This document shows positions 17,203 to 25,668 of a stretch of DNA of 64,000 nt, in pieces. The first letter of the stretch is position 1. Each line of letters begins with the position of its first letter. The DNA is taken from positions 124,001 through 188,000 of the forward strand of contig NZ_VOBQ01000006.1 in assembly GCF_007833165.1 (NCBI RefSeq), read 5' to 3'. The translations under genes and the position numbers were made by a program. The notes beneath the pieces were generated by a model. That model was not told where the DNA came from and made no database searches. It saw only the letters and a list, made by a program, of their open reading frames with translations. This stretch comes from Caenimonas sedimenti. GTDB lineage: Bacteria > Pseudomonadota > Gammaproteobacteria > Burkholderiales > Burkholderiaceae_C.

Positions 17203-18486
17203 CTAAAAACAGGTGACGATGGCGTCACGCACGTTGTATTGGTCGTCCACCACGGGCATCCAGCGCCATTTGTCGAAGGTGGTGCAGGGGTGGGAGATGC
17301 CGAGCGCGACGAGATCGCCGACGCGCAGGGCCTGGTGTTCGGGGCCGGTGCCGCGCAGGTAGGCGTGCTGGTCGTTGAGGCCGCCGATCGTCCAGTCGGT
17401 CGGTGCGGGGGTGAGGTTCTCGCTGCCCGGCTTGACGAACGCGATGGGGAGCGGCAGTTCGAGGTCGTAGGAGATGTCGCGCTTGCCCACGGTCAGGATC
17501 GCCAGGCCCGGTTCGGGACAGGACTGCACAGCGGCCCAGACCTCCATGGCCGCGTGCAACCCATGGCCGCAGCCCATGCGCGTGGCCACCGCGTTCATGA
17601 AGCGGTGGTAGGTGCCGTGGTCATGCGTCACATAGCAGCCCGAGCGCAGCAACCCCTGGACCGGGCGGGACAGCTGGAGCTTCAGGTGGTCCGCCACCAG
17701 GTCGAAGATCGCGGAGCCGCCGGCGGTGAGCAGGATCTCACCGGTTTCGAAGAGTTGCTGCTCATCGCAGGCTTTGGCAATGTCGCGCACGCGCTGCATC
17801 AGCGCATCGGCGTACGCCGTGTCCTTGCCGGAATCGCCCGTGGCACCCAGGCCTTCGTAGCATTCGATGCCCACCAGCTTCGTGGCTTTGCCGGAACGCA
17901 GGCGCTGTGCCAGCGCCAGAGCCTGCTCGTGTGTTCGGCACCCGGTGCGCCCGCCGTCCAGGCCGAGTTCGAGCAACACCTCGAAGGGCTCCACGCCCTG
18001 CTGCGCCACGTGCCAGCCTTCGATCAGTTCCAGCTGGGCCAGCGAGTCCACCAGGAAGGCGATGCGCAAGCCGCCATGCGCCCGCTTCAGGTCGGCGATG
18101 CCTTGCAGATCTACTGACCGGAACACCTGGTTGGCGATGAGGCAGCGCTTCGCGCCGGCGGTGACGCCGGCCCGCAGCTGTCCCACGGTGGCGAAGGTCA
18201 GGCCCCAGGCGCCCGCGTCCAACTGCTTGCGGAACAGCTGTGGCGACATGGTGGTCTTGCCATGCGGGGCCAGGCCCACACCGCGTCCGGCGGCGAACTC
18301 CTGCATCCACTTCAGGTTGCCCGCCAGCGCATCGCGCCGGATCACCGCCACCGGCAGCGGCAGATCGCCCCGCAGCACGTTCCAGCCTTGCGCACCAATC
18401 TCCGAGCGGCGCATGGGCTGTGCGTGGTGCGGATAGCCCTTGGACGAAGCGTCGAGCGTGGGGTCGAGGAGGTCTTGAAGGATCAT
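17203..18486 (-). CDS. D-serine dehydratase / D-threonine aldolase-like PLP enzyme
   Basis: A 427-residue fold-type III PLP enzyme with an alanine-racemase-like barrel and the C-terminal metal domain of eukaryotic-type D-serine dehydratase. The PLP lysine is Lys77 in LAPHGKTTMSP. The metal-binding His and Cys of this family are kept in GISHPCTTFDKW near the C-terminus. It probably deaminates or cleaves D-amino acids with a beta-hydroxyl. Its ATG overlaps the stop of the upstream ABC ATPase (ATGA). Deamination would yield 2-aminoacrylate-type enamines, matching the divergent RidA. Dehydratase versus aldolase cannot be settled from sequence alone. Confidence 0.87.
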   Translation of the reverse strand: MILQDLLDPTLDASSKGYPHHAQPMRRSEIGAQGWNVLRGDLPLPVAVIRRDALAGNLKWMQEFAAGRGVGLAPHGKTTMSPQLFRKQLDAGAWGLTFATVGQLRAGVTAGAKRCLIANQVFRSVDLQGIADLKRAHGGLRIAFLVDSLAQLELIEGWHVAQQGVEPFEVLLELGLDGGRTGCRTHEQALALAQRLRSGKATKLVGIECYEGLGATGDSGKDTAYADALMQRVRDIAKACDEQQLFETGEILLTAGGSAIFDLVADHLKLQLSRPVQGLLRSGCYVTHDHGTYHRFMNAVATRMGCGHGLHAAMEVWAAVQSCPEPGLAILTVGKRDISYDLELPLPIAFVKPGSENLTPAPTDWTIGGLNDQHAYLRGTGPEHQALRVGDLVALGISHPCTTFDKWRWMPVVDDQYNVRDAIVTCF

Positions 18487-19460
18487 GGGATCGTGGGCAA
18501 TTCGATGTCGTCGCGGATGCATGCCCTGAAGCGGCCGCCGCCCACGTCGCGCGGCTCGGGCCGGACTTCGGCACAGGCGGGCAATGCGTAAGGGCAGCGC
18601 GTGCGGAAGACGCAGCCCGAAGGCGGGTTCACCGGGCTGGGCATGTCGCCCTTCAGCGGCACGTGCACCATCTTCACCATGGGGTCCGGCCGCGGCGACG
18701 CGGCCAGCAGCGCATGCGTGTAGGGATGCAGCGGGCGGGCGAAGAGCTGCGCCGTCGGTGCCACCTCCATCACGCGGCCCAGGTACAGGACCACCACGCG
18801 GTCGCACAGGTACTCCACGACATCCAGGTCGTGCGAGATGAACAGCATCGTCAGCGACAGCTGGTCGCGCAGGTCGCACAGCAGGTTCACCACCTGCGAC
18901 TGGATGGAGACGTCCAGCGCCGACAGCGGCTCGTCGGCCACGATGAACTCGGGCTGCACCGACAGCGCCCGCGCCACGCCGATGCGCTGACGCTGGCCGC
19001 CGGAGAATTCATGCGGATAGCGGGCGGCGTGCTCCGGCGGCAGGCCCACGAGCTGCAGCAGTTCGGCGATGCGGGCGGCCGTGGCTTCCTTGCCCGGCGA
19101 GAGGCCGTGGGTGCGAAGTGCCTCGCCCAGGATGTCGCGGACTCGCATCTTCGGATTCAGGCTGGCGTACGGGTCCTGGAAGATCATCTGCAGCTTGCTG
19201 CGCAACGCGCGCATGCGGCTGCCGCTGGCGGTGACGAGGTTCTCGCCGCGGTAGCTCACGCTGCCGGAGGTGCTGTCGATCAGGCGCAGCAGCGCCCGGC
19301 CGATCGTGCTCTTGCCGGAACCCGACTCGCCCACCAGGCCCAGCGTCTCGCCGGCCTGGATGCTGAAGGAGACGTCGTCCACCGCGCGCACCTGGCGGGA
19401 GGCCGGACCGAAGAATTTCTGGAGGTTGCGGACCTCGATCAGGGGGAGGACGGCGCTCAT
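18483..19460 (-). CDS. Dpp/Opp-type ABC transporter ATP-binding protein (DppF-like)
   Basis: A 325-residue peptide-family ABC ATPase. Walker A is GESGSGKST, the signature HEFSGGQRQRIGVARAL, Walker B FIVADEPLSALD, and the H-loop FISHD. The C-terminal oligopeptide-transporter tail is present (PVNPPSGCVFRTRCPYALPAC), with the cysteines that bind an iron-sulfur cluster in DppD/DppF-type ATPases. It pairs with the ATPase at 19457-20464, overlapping it by four bases, to energise import by the two permeases of this operon. Confidence 0.93.
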   Translation of the reverse strand: MSAVLPLIEVRNLQKFFGPASRQVRAVDDVSFSIQAGETLGLVGESGSGKSTIGRALLRLIDSTSGSVSYRGENLVTASGSRMRALRSKLQMIFQDPYASLNPKMRVRDILGEALRTHGLSPGKEATAARIAELLQLVGLPPEHAARYPHEFSGGQRQRIGVARALSVQPEFIVADEPLSALDVSIQSQVVNLLCDLRDQLSLTMLFISHDLDVVEYLCDRVVVLYLGRVMEVAPTAQLFARPLHPYTHALLAASPRPDPMVKMVHVPLKGDMPSPVNPPSGCVFRTRCPYALPACAEVRPEPRDVGGGRFRACIRDDIELPTIP

Positions 19461-20464
19461 CGGGTCGCCTCCGGCACCAGGATGCAGCGGGCGCTGCCCG
19501 CTTCGCTGGCGCGCAGGGCCGGCATGGCATCGCGGCAGGCGGGCACAGCCTGGTCGCAGCGCGGCTCGAAGGCGCAGCCGGGTGGTGGTGACAGCGGGCT
19601 GGAGACCTGGCCGCGGATCGCATACAGCCGTCGCCTTCCTTCCCCCGTGTCGGCCCGCCGGCGCTGCTGTGCCGGCAGGCAGGCCAGCAGGCCTTGCGTG
19701 TACGGGTGCTGCGGCCGCGCAAACAAGTCGTTCACAGCAGCCGCTTCCACGATGCGCCCGGCATACATCACGGCCACATCATCCGCGTGATGCGCCACCA
19801 CCCCCAGGTTGTGCGTGATGAACAGGATGCTCATGCCCGTCTCGGTCTGCAGCCGGCGCATCAGCGCCAGGATCTGCGCCTGGATGGTCACATCCAGCGC
19901 CGTGGTGGGCTCGTCGGCGATCAGCAGCGTCGGGTCGCAGGCCATGGCCAGGGCGATCATCACGCGCTGCCGCATGCCGCCGGAAAGCTGGTGCGGGTAC
20001 TCCCGCAGGCGCTGGGCCGCCGCCGGGATCTCCACCAGCTCCAGCATGCGCAACGCCTGCGCCGTCGCGGCCGCGCCGCTCAGACCCTTGTGCAGGCGAA
20101 GCGATTCGGCAATCTGCTCGCCGACGCTGAACACCGGGTTCAGGCTGGTCATCGGCTCCTGGAAGATCATCGCCACCTCGTTGCCGCGGATGGCGCGCAT
20201 GCGCGGCTCGGGCAGCGTGAGGAGGTCCAGCGTTTCGCCGGCGCGGTTGACGAACAGCGCCTGCCCTTTCACCTGCGTTGCCGCGTCCCGTGGCAACAGC
20301 CGCATCAGCGTGAGGCTGGTGACCGACTTGCCGGACCCCGATTCCCCGACGATGGCGGTCGTCTTGCCGGCGCGAATGTCGAAGCTCACGTCGGCCACGG
20401 AACGGATCAGCCCTTCGTCGGTGTCGAAGAAGGTGCTGAGGCCGCGGACTTCGAGCCGGTTCAC
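19457..20464 (-). CDS. Dpp/Opp-type ABC transporter ATP-binding protein (DppD-like)
   Basis: A 335-residue peptide-family ABC ATPase. Walker [10 protein letters not shown], signature [17 protein letters not shown], Walker [14 protein letters not shown]-loop FITHN, and the C-terminal Cys-containing tail ([19 protein letters not shown]). The frame is open far upstream, but the GTG at 20464 is the likely start: it overlaps the permease stop as GTGA and gives [13 protein letters not shown], the usual N-terminus. It works with the ATPase that follows. Confidence 0.92.
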   Translation of the reverse strand: MNRLEVRGLSTFFDTDEGLIRSVADVSFDIRAGKTTAIVGESGSGKSVTSLTLMRLLPRDAATQVKGQALFVNRAGETLDLLTLPEPRMRAIRGNEVAMIFQEPMTSLNPVFSVGEQIAESLRLHKGLSGAAATAQALRMLELVEIPAAAQRLREYPHQLSGGMRQRVMIALAMACDPTLLIADEPTTALDVTIQAQILALMRRLQTETGMSILFITHNLGVVAHHADDVAVMYAGRIVEAAAVNDLFARPQHPYTQGLLACLPAQQRRRADTGEGRRRLYAIRGQVSSPLSPPPGCAFEPRCDQAVPACRDAMPALRASEAGSARCILVPEATR

Positions 20465-21300
20465 ATCGATTTCCTCAGGCGCGGATCCAGCAGGTCGCGG
20501 ATGCCGTCCCCCAGCAACTGCAGGGAAAGCGCGGTGAGGATGATCGCCAGGCCGGGGAACAACACGATCCACAGCGCCTGATGCGCGTACTGCTGGCTGC
20601 CCGCCACCATGGTGCCCCAGGTGGGGATCTCGGGCGGCACGCCGACACCGAGGAACGACAGCGCGGCCTCGGCCAGGATCGCGTAGGCGAAGATGAAGGA
20701 TGCCTGCACGAAGATGGGCGACAGCAGGTTGGGCAGGATGTGCCGCCAGAGAATGCGAGCGGTCGAGACGCCCACGGCGCGCGCCGCCTCCACGAACAGC
20801 AGCTCGCGCACCACCAGCGTGGAGGCGCGCACCACGCGGGCCACGCGCGGCGTGTAGACCAGCACCAGCGCGAACACCACGTTCAGCATCGAAGGGCCCA
20901 GGATGCCCACCAGCGCGATGGCGAGAAGGATGTCGGGGAAGGACATCATCGCATCGACCACGCGCGACACCGGCGCGTCGAGCCGGCGGAAGAAGCCGGC
21001 CACGAGGCCGATCAGCGTGCCGAACACCGTGGAACCGATGGCGGTGAGCAAGGCGATGGTCAGCGAATAGCGGCCGCCAAACGCGATGCGCGCGAACAGA
21101 TCGCGGCCCAGTTCGTCGGTGCCGAAGAGGTGCGCGGACGAGGGTTTGGAAAGACGCTCTCGCACTGCCGTTTCGTTCGGGTCGAACCCGGTGAGCCAAC
21201 CCGCGAACAGCGAGATGAACACGACGACCAGCAACGCGATGGCGGCGCCCAGCACGATCCGGCGGCGGAACAGCTTGCGAAGGATCAGGGGCAGTCGCAT
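20461..21300 (-). CDS. Dpp-type ABC transporter permease (DppC-like)
   Basis: A 279-residue inner-membrane permease with an N-terminal OppC-type helix ([20 protein letters not shown]), the [14 protein letters not shown] motif of DppC proteins, and about six membrane helices. The coupling loop contains [20 protein letters not shown] (the EAA motif contacting the ATPase). It lies four bases downstream of the DppB-like permease and should form a heterodimer with it. Confidence 0.92.
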   Translation of the reverse strand: MRLPLILRKLFRRRIVLGAAIALLVVVFISLFAGWLTGFDPNETAVRERLSKPSSAHLFGTDELGRDLFARIAFGGRYSLTIALLTAIGSTVFGTLIGLVAGFFRRLDAPVSRVVDAMMSFPDILLAIALVGILGPSMLNVVFALVLVYTPRVARVVRASTLVVRELLFVEAARAVGVSTARILWRHILPNLLSPIFVQASFIFAYAILAEAALSFLGVGVPPEIPTWGTMVAGSQQYAHQALWIVLFPGLAIILTALSLQLLGDGIRDLLDPRLRKSM

Positions 21301-21304
21301 GAGC

Positions 21305-22246
21305 TCAGTACTTCACCCGTGGATCGACCACGGTGTACAGCAAATCGATCAGGAAATTGATCACCACGTAGATCACCGCCACGACCAGCAGCGCGCCCTG
21401 GATCACCGGGTAGTCGCGCCGGAGCACCGCACTCACGACCAGGTTGCCCACGCCGGGCAGGCCGAACACGGTCTCAGTGACCACCGCGCCGCCGATCATC
21501 AGCGCGACGGTCAGCCCGATCACGGTGACGATGGGGACCAGCGCATTGCGCAGCGCGTGCTTGAGCACCACGCGGTTCTCCGGCAAACCCTTGGCCCGGG
21601 CGGTGCGCACGTAGTCTTCCCCCAGCACGTCGAGCATCGAGGCCCGGGTAAAGCGGATGATCAGCGCCGAATTGAGCACCCCCAGGACGGTGCCCGGCAG
21701 CACCAGGCAATGCAGCCGCTCGGCCAGCGAAGCGCCGGGCGGCCCATAGCCCGACACGGGAAACCAGCCCAGGGACACCGCGAAGATCTGCATCAGCACC
21801 AGCCCGAACCAGAAGCTGGGCACGCTCGCCCCCAGCATCGCGAACCCGGTGAATACCTGGTCAATCCACCTGCCCCGGTACACCGCCGACACGATGCCGC
21901 AGGGCACGCCGATCAGCGCCGCGATGGCGATCGCCATCAGCGACAGCAGCGTGGTCGGCTCGGCGCGCTCCCACAGCGCCTGGGTCACCGGCCGCTGCAG
22001 GAAGATCGACTCGCCCAGGTTGCCGTGCGCCAGCTCCTTCAGCCACAAACCGAACTGCACCGGCAGCGGCTTGTCCAGGCCGTAGACCTTCTGCACCCGC
22101 GCGATGTCCTCCGCCGTCGCCTGGTCCCCGAGCAGCACCGCGATGGGGTCGCCCGATGCCGCGCGCGTGAGGATGAACACCAGCACGGCCACGATGGCCA
22201 TGACCACCAGCATCCCCCCCAGCCGCGACAACAGATACCGAGTCAC
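21305..22246 (-). CDS. Dpp-type ABC transporter permease (DppB-like)
   Basis: A 313-residue DppB-type permease. It begins with the characteristic first helix (RYLLSRLGGMLVVMAIVAVLVF), has a periplasmic domain (about 30-100), and carries DYVRTARAKGLPENRVVLKHALRNAL, the coupling-loop motif. The start overlaps the stop of the binding-protein gene by four bases. It forms the pore with the DppC-like protein. Confidence 0.93.
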   Translation of the reverse strand: MTRYLLSRLGGMLVVMAIVAVLVFILTRAASGDPIAVLLGDQATAEDIARVQKVYGLDKPLPVQFGLWLKELAHGNLGESIFLQRPVTQALWERAEPTTLLSLMAIAIAALIGVPCGIVSAVYRGRWIDQVFTGFAMLGASVPSFWFGLVLMQIFAVSLGWFPVSGYGPPGASLAERLHCLVLPGTVLGVLNSALIIRFTRASMLDVLGEDYVRTARAKGLPENRVVLKHALRNALVPIVTVIGLTVALMIGGAVVTETVFGLPGVGNLVVSAVLRRDYPVIQGALLVVAVIYVVINFLIDLLYTVVDPRVKY

Positions 22247-23799
22247 CCCTTCAGGCTCGTGTTCCAGAAGAAGGGATAGGTGAAGGGTGTGTAGTTCTGC
22301 AGCGAGGGCGCGCGCGCCGACAGGCTGGCGAACTTGCCCACGTTGATGTACGGCACTTCGTCATACACCACCTGCTGCACCTTGCCCCACAGCGGCCCGC
22401 GCTTGGCGGGGTTGGGCTCCTGGTTCAGCGCGGAGAGCGCTTCCTGCTTGGCAGGCGAAGTCCACCAGCCGGGCGCGCCATCGCCCAGTTGCGGCGGGGA
22501 CAGCATCGGCTCGGGAAACTGGCCGGAATGCGTGATGTAGATGTCCCACAGCTTCGGGTCGGCCCGGCGCTGCAGCAGCGTGGCCCACTCGACGACATTC
22601 AGCTCCGCCTTGAAGCCGGCGCGCTTGAGCTGCTCGGCCATGATCAGCGCCATGTTGTAGTGGAAGTCGTACTGGCGGCTGGTGAGGATGCGCACCGGCT
22701 CGCCCTTGTAGCCGGCCTGGTCGGCCTGGCTCTTGGCCTTCTTGGCGTCGCGCTCGTTGTACAGGTCCGTACCCACCGCCGAATAGAACGGCGTGCCCTT
22801 GGGGAAGTGGTTGCCTTCGGCGATGAAAAAGCGCGTGTCGCCGAAGCCGGCGGCGAGCATCTCGCCCTGGCCGATCGCCGTGCGCACCGCTTGGCGCACG
22901 GCCTTTTGCGCCATCGAGCCATCCCGCGTGTTGAACACCAGGTAGGGGAAGCCGAAGGACGGCGTCATGATCGGCACCACCTTGTCCTTGGCCTTCTCCA
23001 GGCGGCCCAGCGCCTCAATGGGCAGCAGGTCGGCGTAGTGGAACTGGCCCGCCAGCGCGCCTTCGACGCGCGTGTTGGCATTGGGCACCGGCACGAAGCG
23101 CAGTTCTTCCACCACCGCCGTGCGCTTGCCGCCGTAGCCACTGGGCGCTTCGCTTCGGGCCGAATAGGCGTCGAAGCGGGTCAGCAGCACGTACTGGTCG
23201 GGGCGGCGCTCCTTGAAGCGGTACGGGCCGGTGCCGACGTATTCGCGCAGCGGCGTCGCCAGCGACTCCTTGGCCATGATGCCGGCCATGCCCGAGGCCA
23301 TGGCCAGTTGCGAAAGCAGCGGCGCATAGGCGTTCTTCATGCTGATGTCGACCTGGTTCGGCCCCTTGGCGGCAATGCTGTCCACCTGCGCGGCCACCGA
23401 CTTGCCGCGCGGCGACACCTCCATCCAGCGCTTCAGGCTCGCCACCACGTCTTCCGCGTCGAGGTCGCGGCCGCTGTGCAGCTTCACGCCCTTGCGCAGG
23501 GTGATGTTGTAGAGCTTGCCGTCGGCCGAGATCTTCGGCATGGACTCGGCCAGCATGGGAACGATGGCCGCCTTCGCGTCGAAGGTGAACAGCGGCTCGT
23601 ACACGTGCTGCATGATGATGCAGACCAGGTCGGCCGGCGTGGACATGATGTCCAGCGTGGGCGGCTCGGCGACCATGGCGAGGTTCAGCGCCGACTTGCC
23701 GGCTTGGGCGTGTGCCGTGCCCAGCCCCGCTCCTGCCGCGCCCAGGGCGGCGAGCGTGGCCAGGGCGGTGCGGCGATGAATGGAAGGTCCACGCGTCAT
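22243..23799 (-). CDS. ABC transporter substrate-binding protein (SBP family 5)
   Basis: A 518-residue periplasmic binding protein of the DppA/OppA family and first gene of the operon. Residues about 1-32 carry a possible twin-arginine leader (SIHRRTALATLAALGAAGAG) ending at AHAQA. Family features include LNLAMVAEPPTLDIMSTP, YNITLRKGVKLHSGRDLDAEDVVASLKRW and VGTGPYRFKE. The D-aminoacylase and D-serine-dehydratase-like genes downstream suggest peptides or N-acyl compounds with D-residues as ligand; that is inference. Confidence 0.92.
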   Translation of the reverse strand: MTRGPSIHRRTALATLAALGAAGAGLGTAHAQAGKSALNLAMVAEPPTLDIMSTPADLVCIIMQHVYEPLFTFDAKAAIVPMLAESMPKISADGKLYNITLRKGVKLHSGRDLDAEDVVASLKRWMEVSPRGKSVAAQVDSIAAKGPNQVDISMKNAYAPLLSQLAMASGMAGIMAKESLATPLREYVGTGPYRFKERRPDQYVLLTRFDAYSARSEAPSGYGGKRTAVVEELRFVPVPNANTRVEGALAGQFHYADLLPIEALGRLEKAKDKVVPIMTPSFGFPYLVFNTRDGSMAQKAVRQAVRTAIGQGEMLAAGFGDTRFFIAEGNHFPKGTPFYSAVGTDLYNERDAKKAKSQADQAGYKGEPVRILTSRQYDFHYNMALIMAEQLKRAGFKAELNVVEWATLLQRRADPKLWDIYITHSGQFPEPMLSPPQLGDGAPGWWTSPAKQEALSALNQEPNPAKRGPLWGKVQQVVYDEVPYINVGKFASLSARAPSLQNYTPFTYPFFWNTSLKG

Positions 23800-23822
23800 G
23801 TGAGCTCCAGAAGTGAAGGTGA

Positions 23823-23910
23823 ATTTCAGCCGTGAAGGATAAATCGGTGATAAACCCCTCTTTTCAGGAAAAACCCGAATGAAATCCTGAAATTCTGAAA
23901 ATACATTTCA
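23823..23910. promoter_or_regulatory. Repeated TGAAAT/ATTTCA sites between the D-amino-acid operon and ridA
   Basis: The divergent intergenic region is AT-rich relative to its surroundings. It has TGAAAT at 23880 and 23888, TGAAAA at 23896 (8-base spacing, same side of the helix only in part), and inverted ATTTCA at 23905-23910 and 23823-23828. These are candidate binding sites for the RpiR regulator encoded in the operon, controlling both directions. Binding is not demonstrated. Confidence 0.4.
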
Positions 23911-23948
23911 ACCTCCCGGCCAAAACTCATCTTTAGAAGGACTTCGTC

Positions 23949-24338
23949 ATGCCTCTGGAACATTTGGGCAACCCGCCCGTGGCCTCCGACCGCCAGCCCC
24001 GCCCGTTCTCGCCCGCCGTCCGTGCTGGCGATTTCGTTTACGTCTCGGGCCAAGTGCCAGCCGACGAGAACGGCGAGATCGTGGCCGGCGGGATCGAGGC
24101 CCAGACCCGCCAGGTGATGAAGAACCTGAGCACGGTGCTGGCACTGGCCGGCTGCACGCTCGACGATGTGTGCAAGACCACCGTGTGGCTGGAGGACGCC
24201 CGCGACTTCGGCAGCTTCAACCGTGTCTACATGAGCTTCTTCGGCGAGAAGAGGCCGGCCCGCTCCACGACCGAGGCGCGGCTGATGGTCGATGCGAAAG
24301 TGGAGATCGACGTGGTCGCGTACAAGCCGAAGGCCTGA
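23949..24338 (+). CDS. RidA-family enamine/imine deaminase (second copy)
   Basis: A 129-residue RidA/YjgF/UK114 protein. The motifs are full-length: FSPAVRAGDFVYVSGQVPAD, GGIEAQTRQVMKNLSTVLALAGCTLDDVCKTTVWLED and FFGEKRPARSTTEARLMVDAKVEIDVVAY, with the Arg of RPARST as the usual substrate-carboxylate binder. AGAAGGA precedes the ATG. It diverges from the D-amino-acid operon, whose PLP enzyme would release enamine products; clearing them is the probable job. It is longer than and distinct from the copy at 3725. Confidence 0.92.
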   Translation: MPLEHLGNPPVASDRQPRPFSPAVRAGDFVYVSGQVPADENGEIVAGGIEAQTRQVMKNLSTVLALAGCTLDDVCKTTVWLEDARDFGSFNRVYMSFFGEKRPARSTTEARLMVDAKVEIDVVAYKPKA

Positions 24339-24342
24339 GCGG

Positions 24343-24367
24343 GGCTGCTGCTACCAGCGCAGCAGCC
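24343..24367. terminator. Hairpin between convergent ridA and nrsF
   Basis: GGCTGCTGC-N7-GCAGCAGCC, a perfect 9-bp stem, lies across the last codons of the anti-sigma gene and just past the ridA stop. It could end transcription from either side, but no T-run follows. Confidence 0.4.
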
Positions 24368-24992
24368 ACCGGCCCAGGCCGGCCCCCACCATCGAAGGCA
24401 CGAGCATCCCCACGGCATACCAGAAGGCGAGATAAGGCACCTGCATCTCGGTGCAGGCCAGCGCATAGGCGCAGGCCGCCGCGCCCCCGGCGAACAGTCC
24501 GGCCACGGCGCCGGCCGCTGTCAGCCGCGTCGGGGCCAATCCGCGCAGCGCTCGCAAGGCGCACCACATCGCGGGGATCGCCAGCAGCGCGATGAGCACC
24601 GGGCACAACCATCCGGCGCTTCCCATCAGGAGGCCCAGGCGGCTTTCCTCCGGTGCCCGGGCCAGTACCGCCAACCCCAGTGCCCAGGCCAGGATGAAAG
24701 GCAGCACCACGGCGCCCCAGGCTCGCCCGGGCCGCAGTCCCGGATAGGCGAGGCGATGCAGCACCACGAGGGCGGCAGCCGCCACCACTGCGGGAAAGCC
24801 GAGTTTCATCCAGAACATGGGCAGTTGCAGCGCGCCGCGCCAGTCCGCCCTCGGGCCCAGCAGCAGAAGCACGGCCAGGAGCGGGAGCAGGACCGCCGCC
24901 CCGAGCGTCAGGCCGAAGCGCCTGCGCACGCCGCGCGGGTCCACCGGCGCCAGATCGTTCGCCAGGGCCAGTGCCAGTTGATCGGTTTTCAT
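24351..24992 (-). CDS. nrsF: NrsF/DUF1109-family membrane anti-sigma factor
   Basis: A 213-residue protein with six predicted membrane helices starting at about residue 26, matching DUF1109/NrsF, the negative regulator of the SigF-type ECF sigma factor. Cysteines occur at 130, 144, 174 and 180; Cys130 and Cys180 fall almost exactly where I recall the two signalling cysteines of Caulobacter NrsF (131 and 181). It would hold the sigma factor at the membrane until oxidised or metal-bound. It is coupled to the sigma gene by an ATGA overlap. Metal or oxidant sensing is inference from family. Confidence 0.88.
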   Translation of the reverse strand: MKTDQLALALANDLAPVDPRGVRRRFGLTLGAAVLLPLLAVLLLLGPRADWRGALQLPMFWMKLGFPAVVAAAALVVLHRLAYPGLRPGRAWGAVVLPFILAWALGLAVLARAPEESRLGLLMGSAGWLCPVLIALLAIPAMWCALRALRGLAPTRLTAAGAVAGLFAGGAAACAYALACTEMQVPYLAFWYAVGMLVPSMVGAGLGRWLLRW

Positions 24993-25552
24993 TCGCTGCT
25001 CCGCGCGCGGGCCATCAGCGCTTTCAACCCGCGATGGACCGTGACCTTCACCGCGGTTTCCGTCATGCCCATCGCCGTGGCCGCTTCGGCCATCGAGGCG
25101 CCGTCCACCTTGACGCGATAGAGCGCCTCGCGCTGCCGGGCCGGCAGGTGGGCGGTGAGTGTGCCCAGGTCGCGCCTGGCTTCCAGCGCGTCCAGGTCGG
25201 CGCTGGCGAAGAACGCCGCGCCGTCGTCCAGCGGGTCGTGCAGGGCCTCGCGCCTCGAGCGGGCGCGCAGCAGGTCCACCAGCCGGTAGCGGGCGATGGT
25301 GTGCACCCAGGCGGTCAGCGGGAGCTCGGTCCGGTAGGTGTGCCGGTGGGTGTGAATCGACAGCAGCGTTTCCTGCACCAGGTCCTCCACGTCGTCGGGC
25401 AAGTCGAACAGGCGCTTGCGGAAATAGGCCCGCAGGTGTGCGCCCAGCGCGGACAGGAATGTCCGGTACGCCCGGGCGTCACCCTCCAGCGCTGCCAGCA
25501 GCTGGCCGCGCAACCGGGCTTCCGTGGCATTCGCCTGTTCCTGCCAGTCCAT
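24989..25552 (-). CDS. sigF: ECF RNA polymerase sigma factor, SigF type
   Basis: A 187-residue ECF sigma factor. Region 2 is AYFRKRLFDLPDDVEDLVQETLLSIH...PLTAWVHTIARYRLVDLLR (about 48-97). Region 4 is LTAHLPARQREALYRVKVDGASMAEAATAMGMTETAVKVTVHRGLKAL (about 133-180). The NrsF-type anti-sigma gene follows with an ATGA overlap. A GGTAACC-N16-CGAA promoter lies in front, but its CGAA includes the A of this ATG, so a transcript from it would begin inside the frame. A TTG at 25513 is then a possible real start; otherwise a second promoter supplies the longer form. Confidence 0.9.
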   Translation of the reverse strand: MDWQEQANATEARLRGQLLAALEGDARAYRTFLSALGAHLRAYFRKRLFDLPDDVEDLVQETLLSIHTHRHTYRTELPLTAWVHTIARYRLVDLLRARSRREALHDPLDDGAAFFASADLDALEARRDLGTLTAHLPARQREALYRVKVDGASMAEAATAMGMTETAVKVTVHRGLKALMARARSSE

Positions 25553-25578
25553 TCGTTGGCCATCCGTGGGGGGTTACC
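25552..25578 (-). promoter_or_regulatory. SigF-type promoter facing sigF-nrsF
   Basis: On the minus strand GGTAACC (25578-25572), 16 bases, then CGAA (25555-25552). This matches the GTAACC-N16-CGAA consensus I recall for Caulobacter SigF and implies autoregulation. Three further matches lie in this window with identical spacing. Confidence 0.7.
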
Positions 25579-25613
25579 GCCGTTGCAAGAAAAACGCGCC
25601 ATTGTGCCCGGCG

Positions 25614-25640
25614 TGTAACCGCGCGCAGGCGCGCGCCGAA
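25614..25640 (+). promoter_or_regulatory. SigF-type promoter facing the YnjBCD-like ABC operon
   Basis: TGTAACC (25614-25620), 16 bases, CGAA (25637-25640). The expected start of transcription is about 25647, leaving a leader of about 22 bases before the ATG at 25669. Confidence 0.72.
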
Positions 25641-25668
25641 TGACAATCGACGCAACAATCCACCTCCC

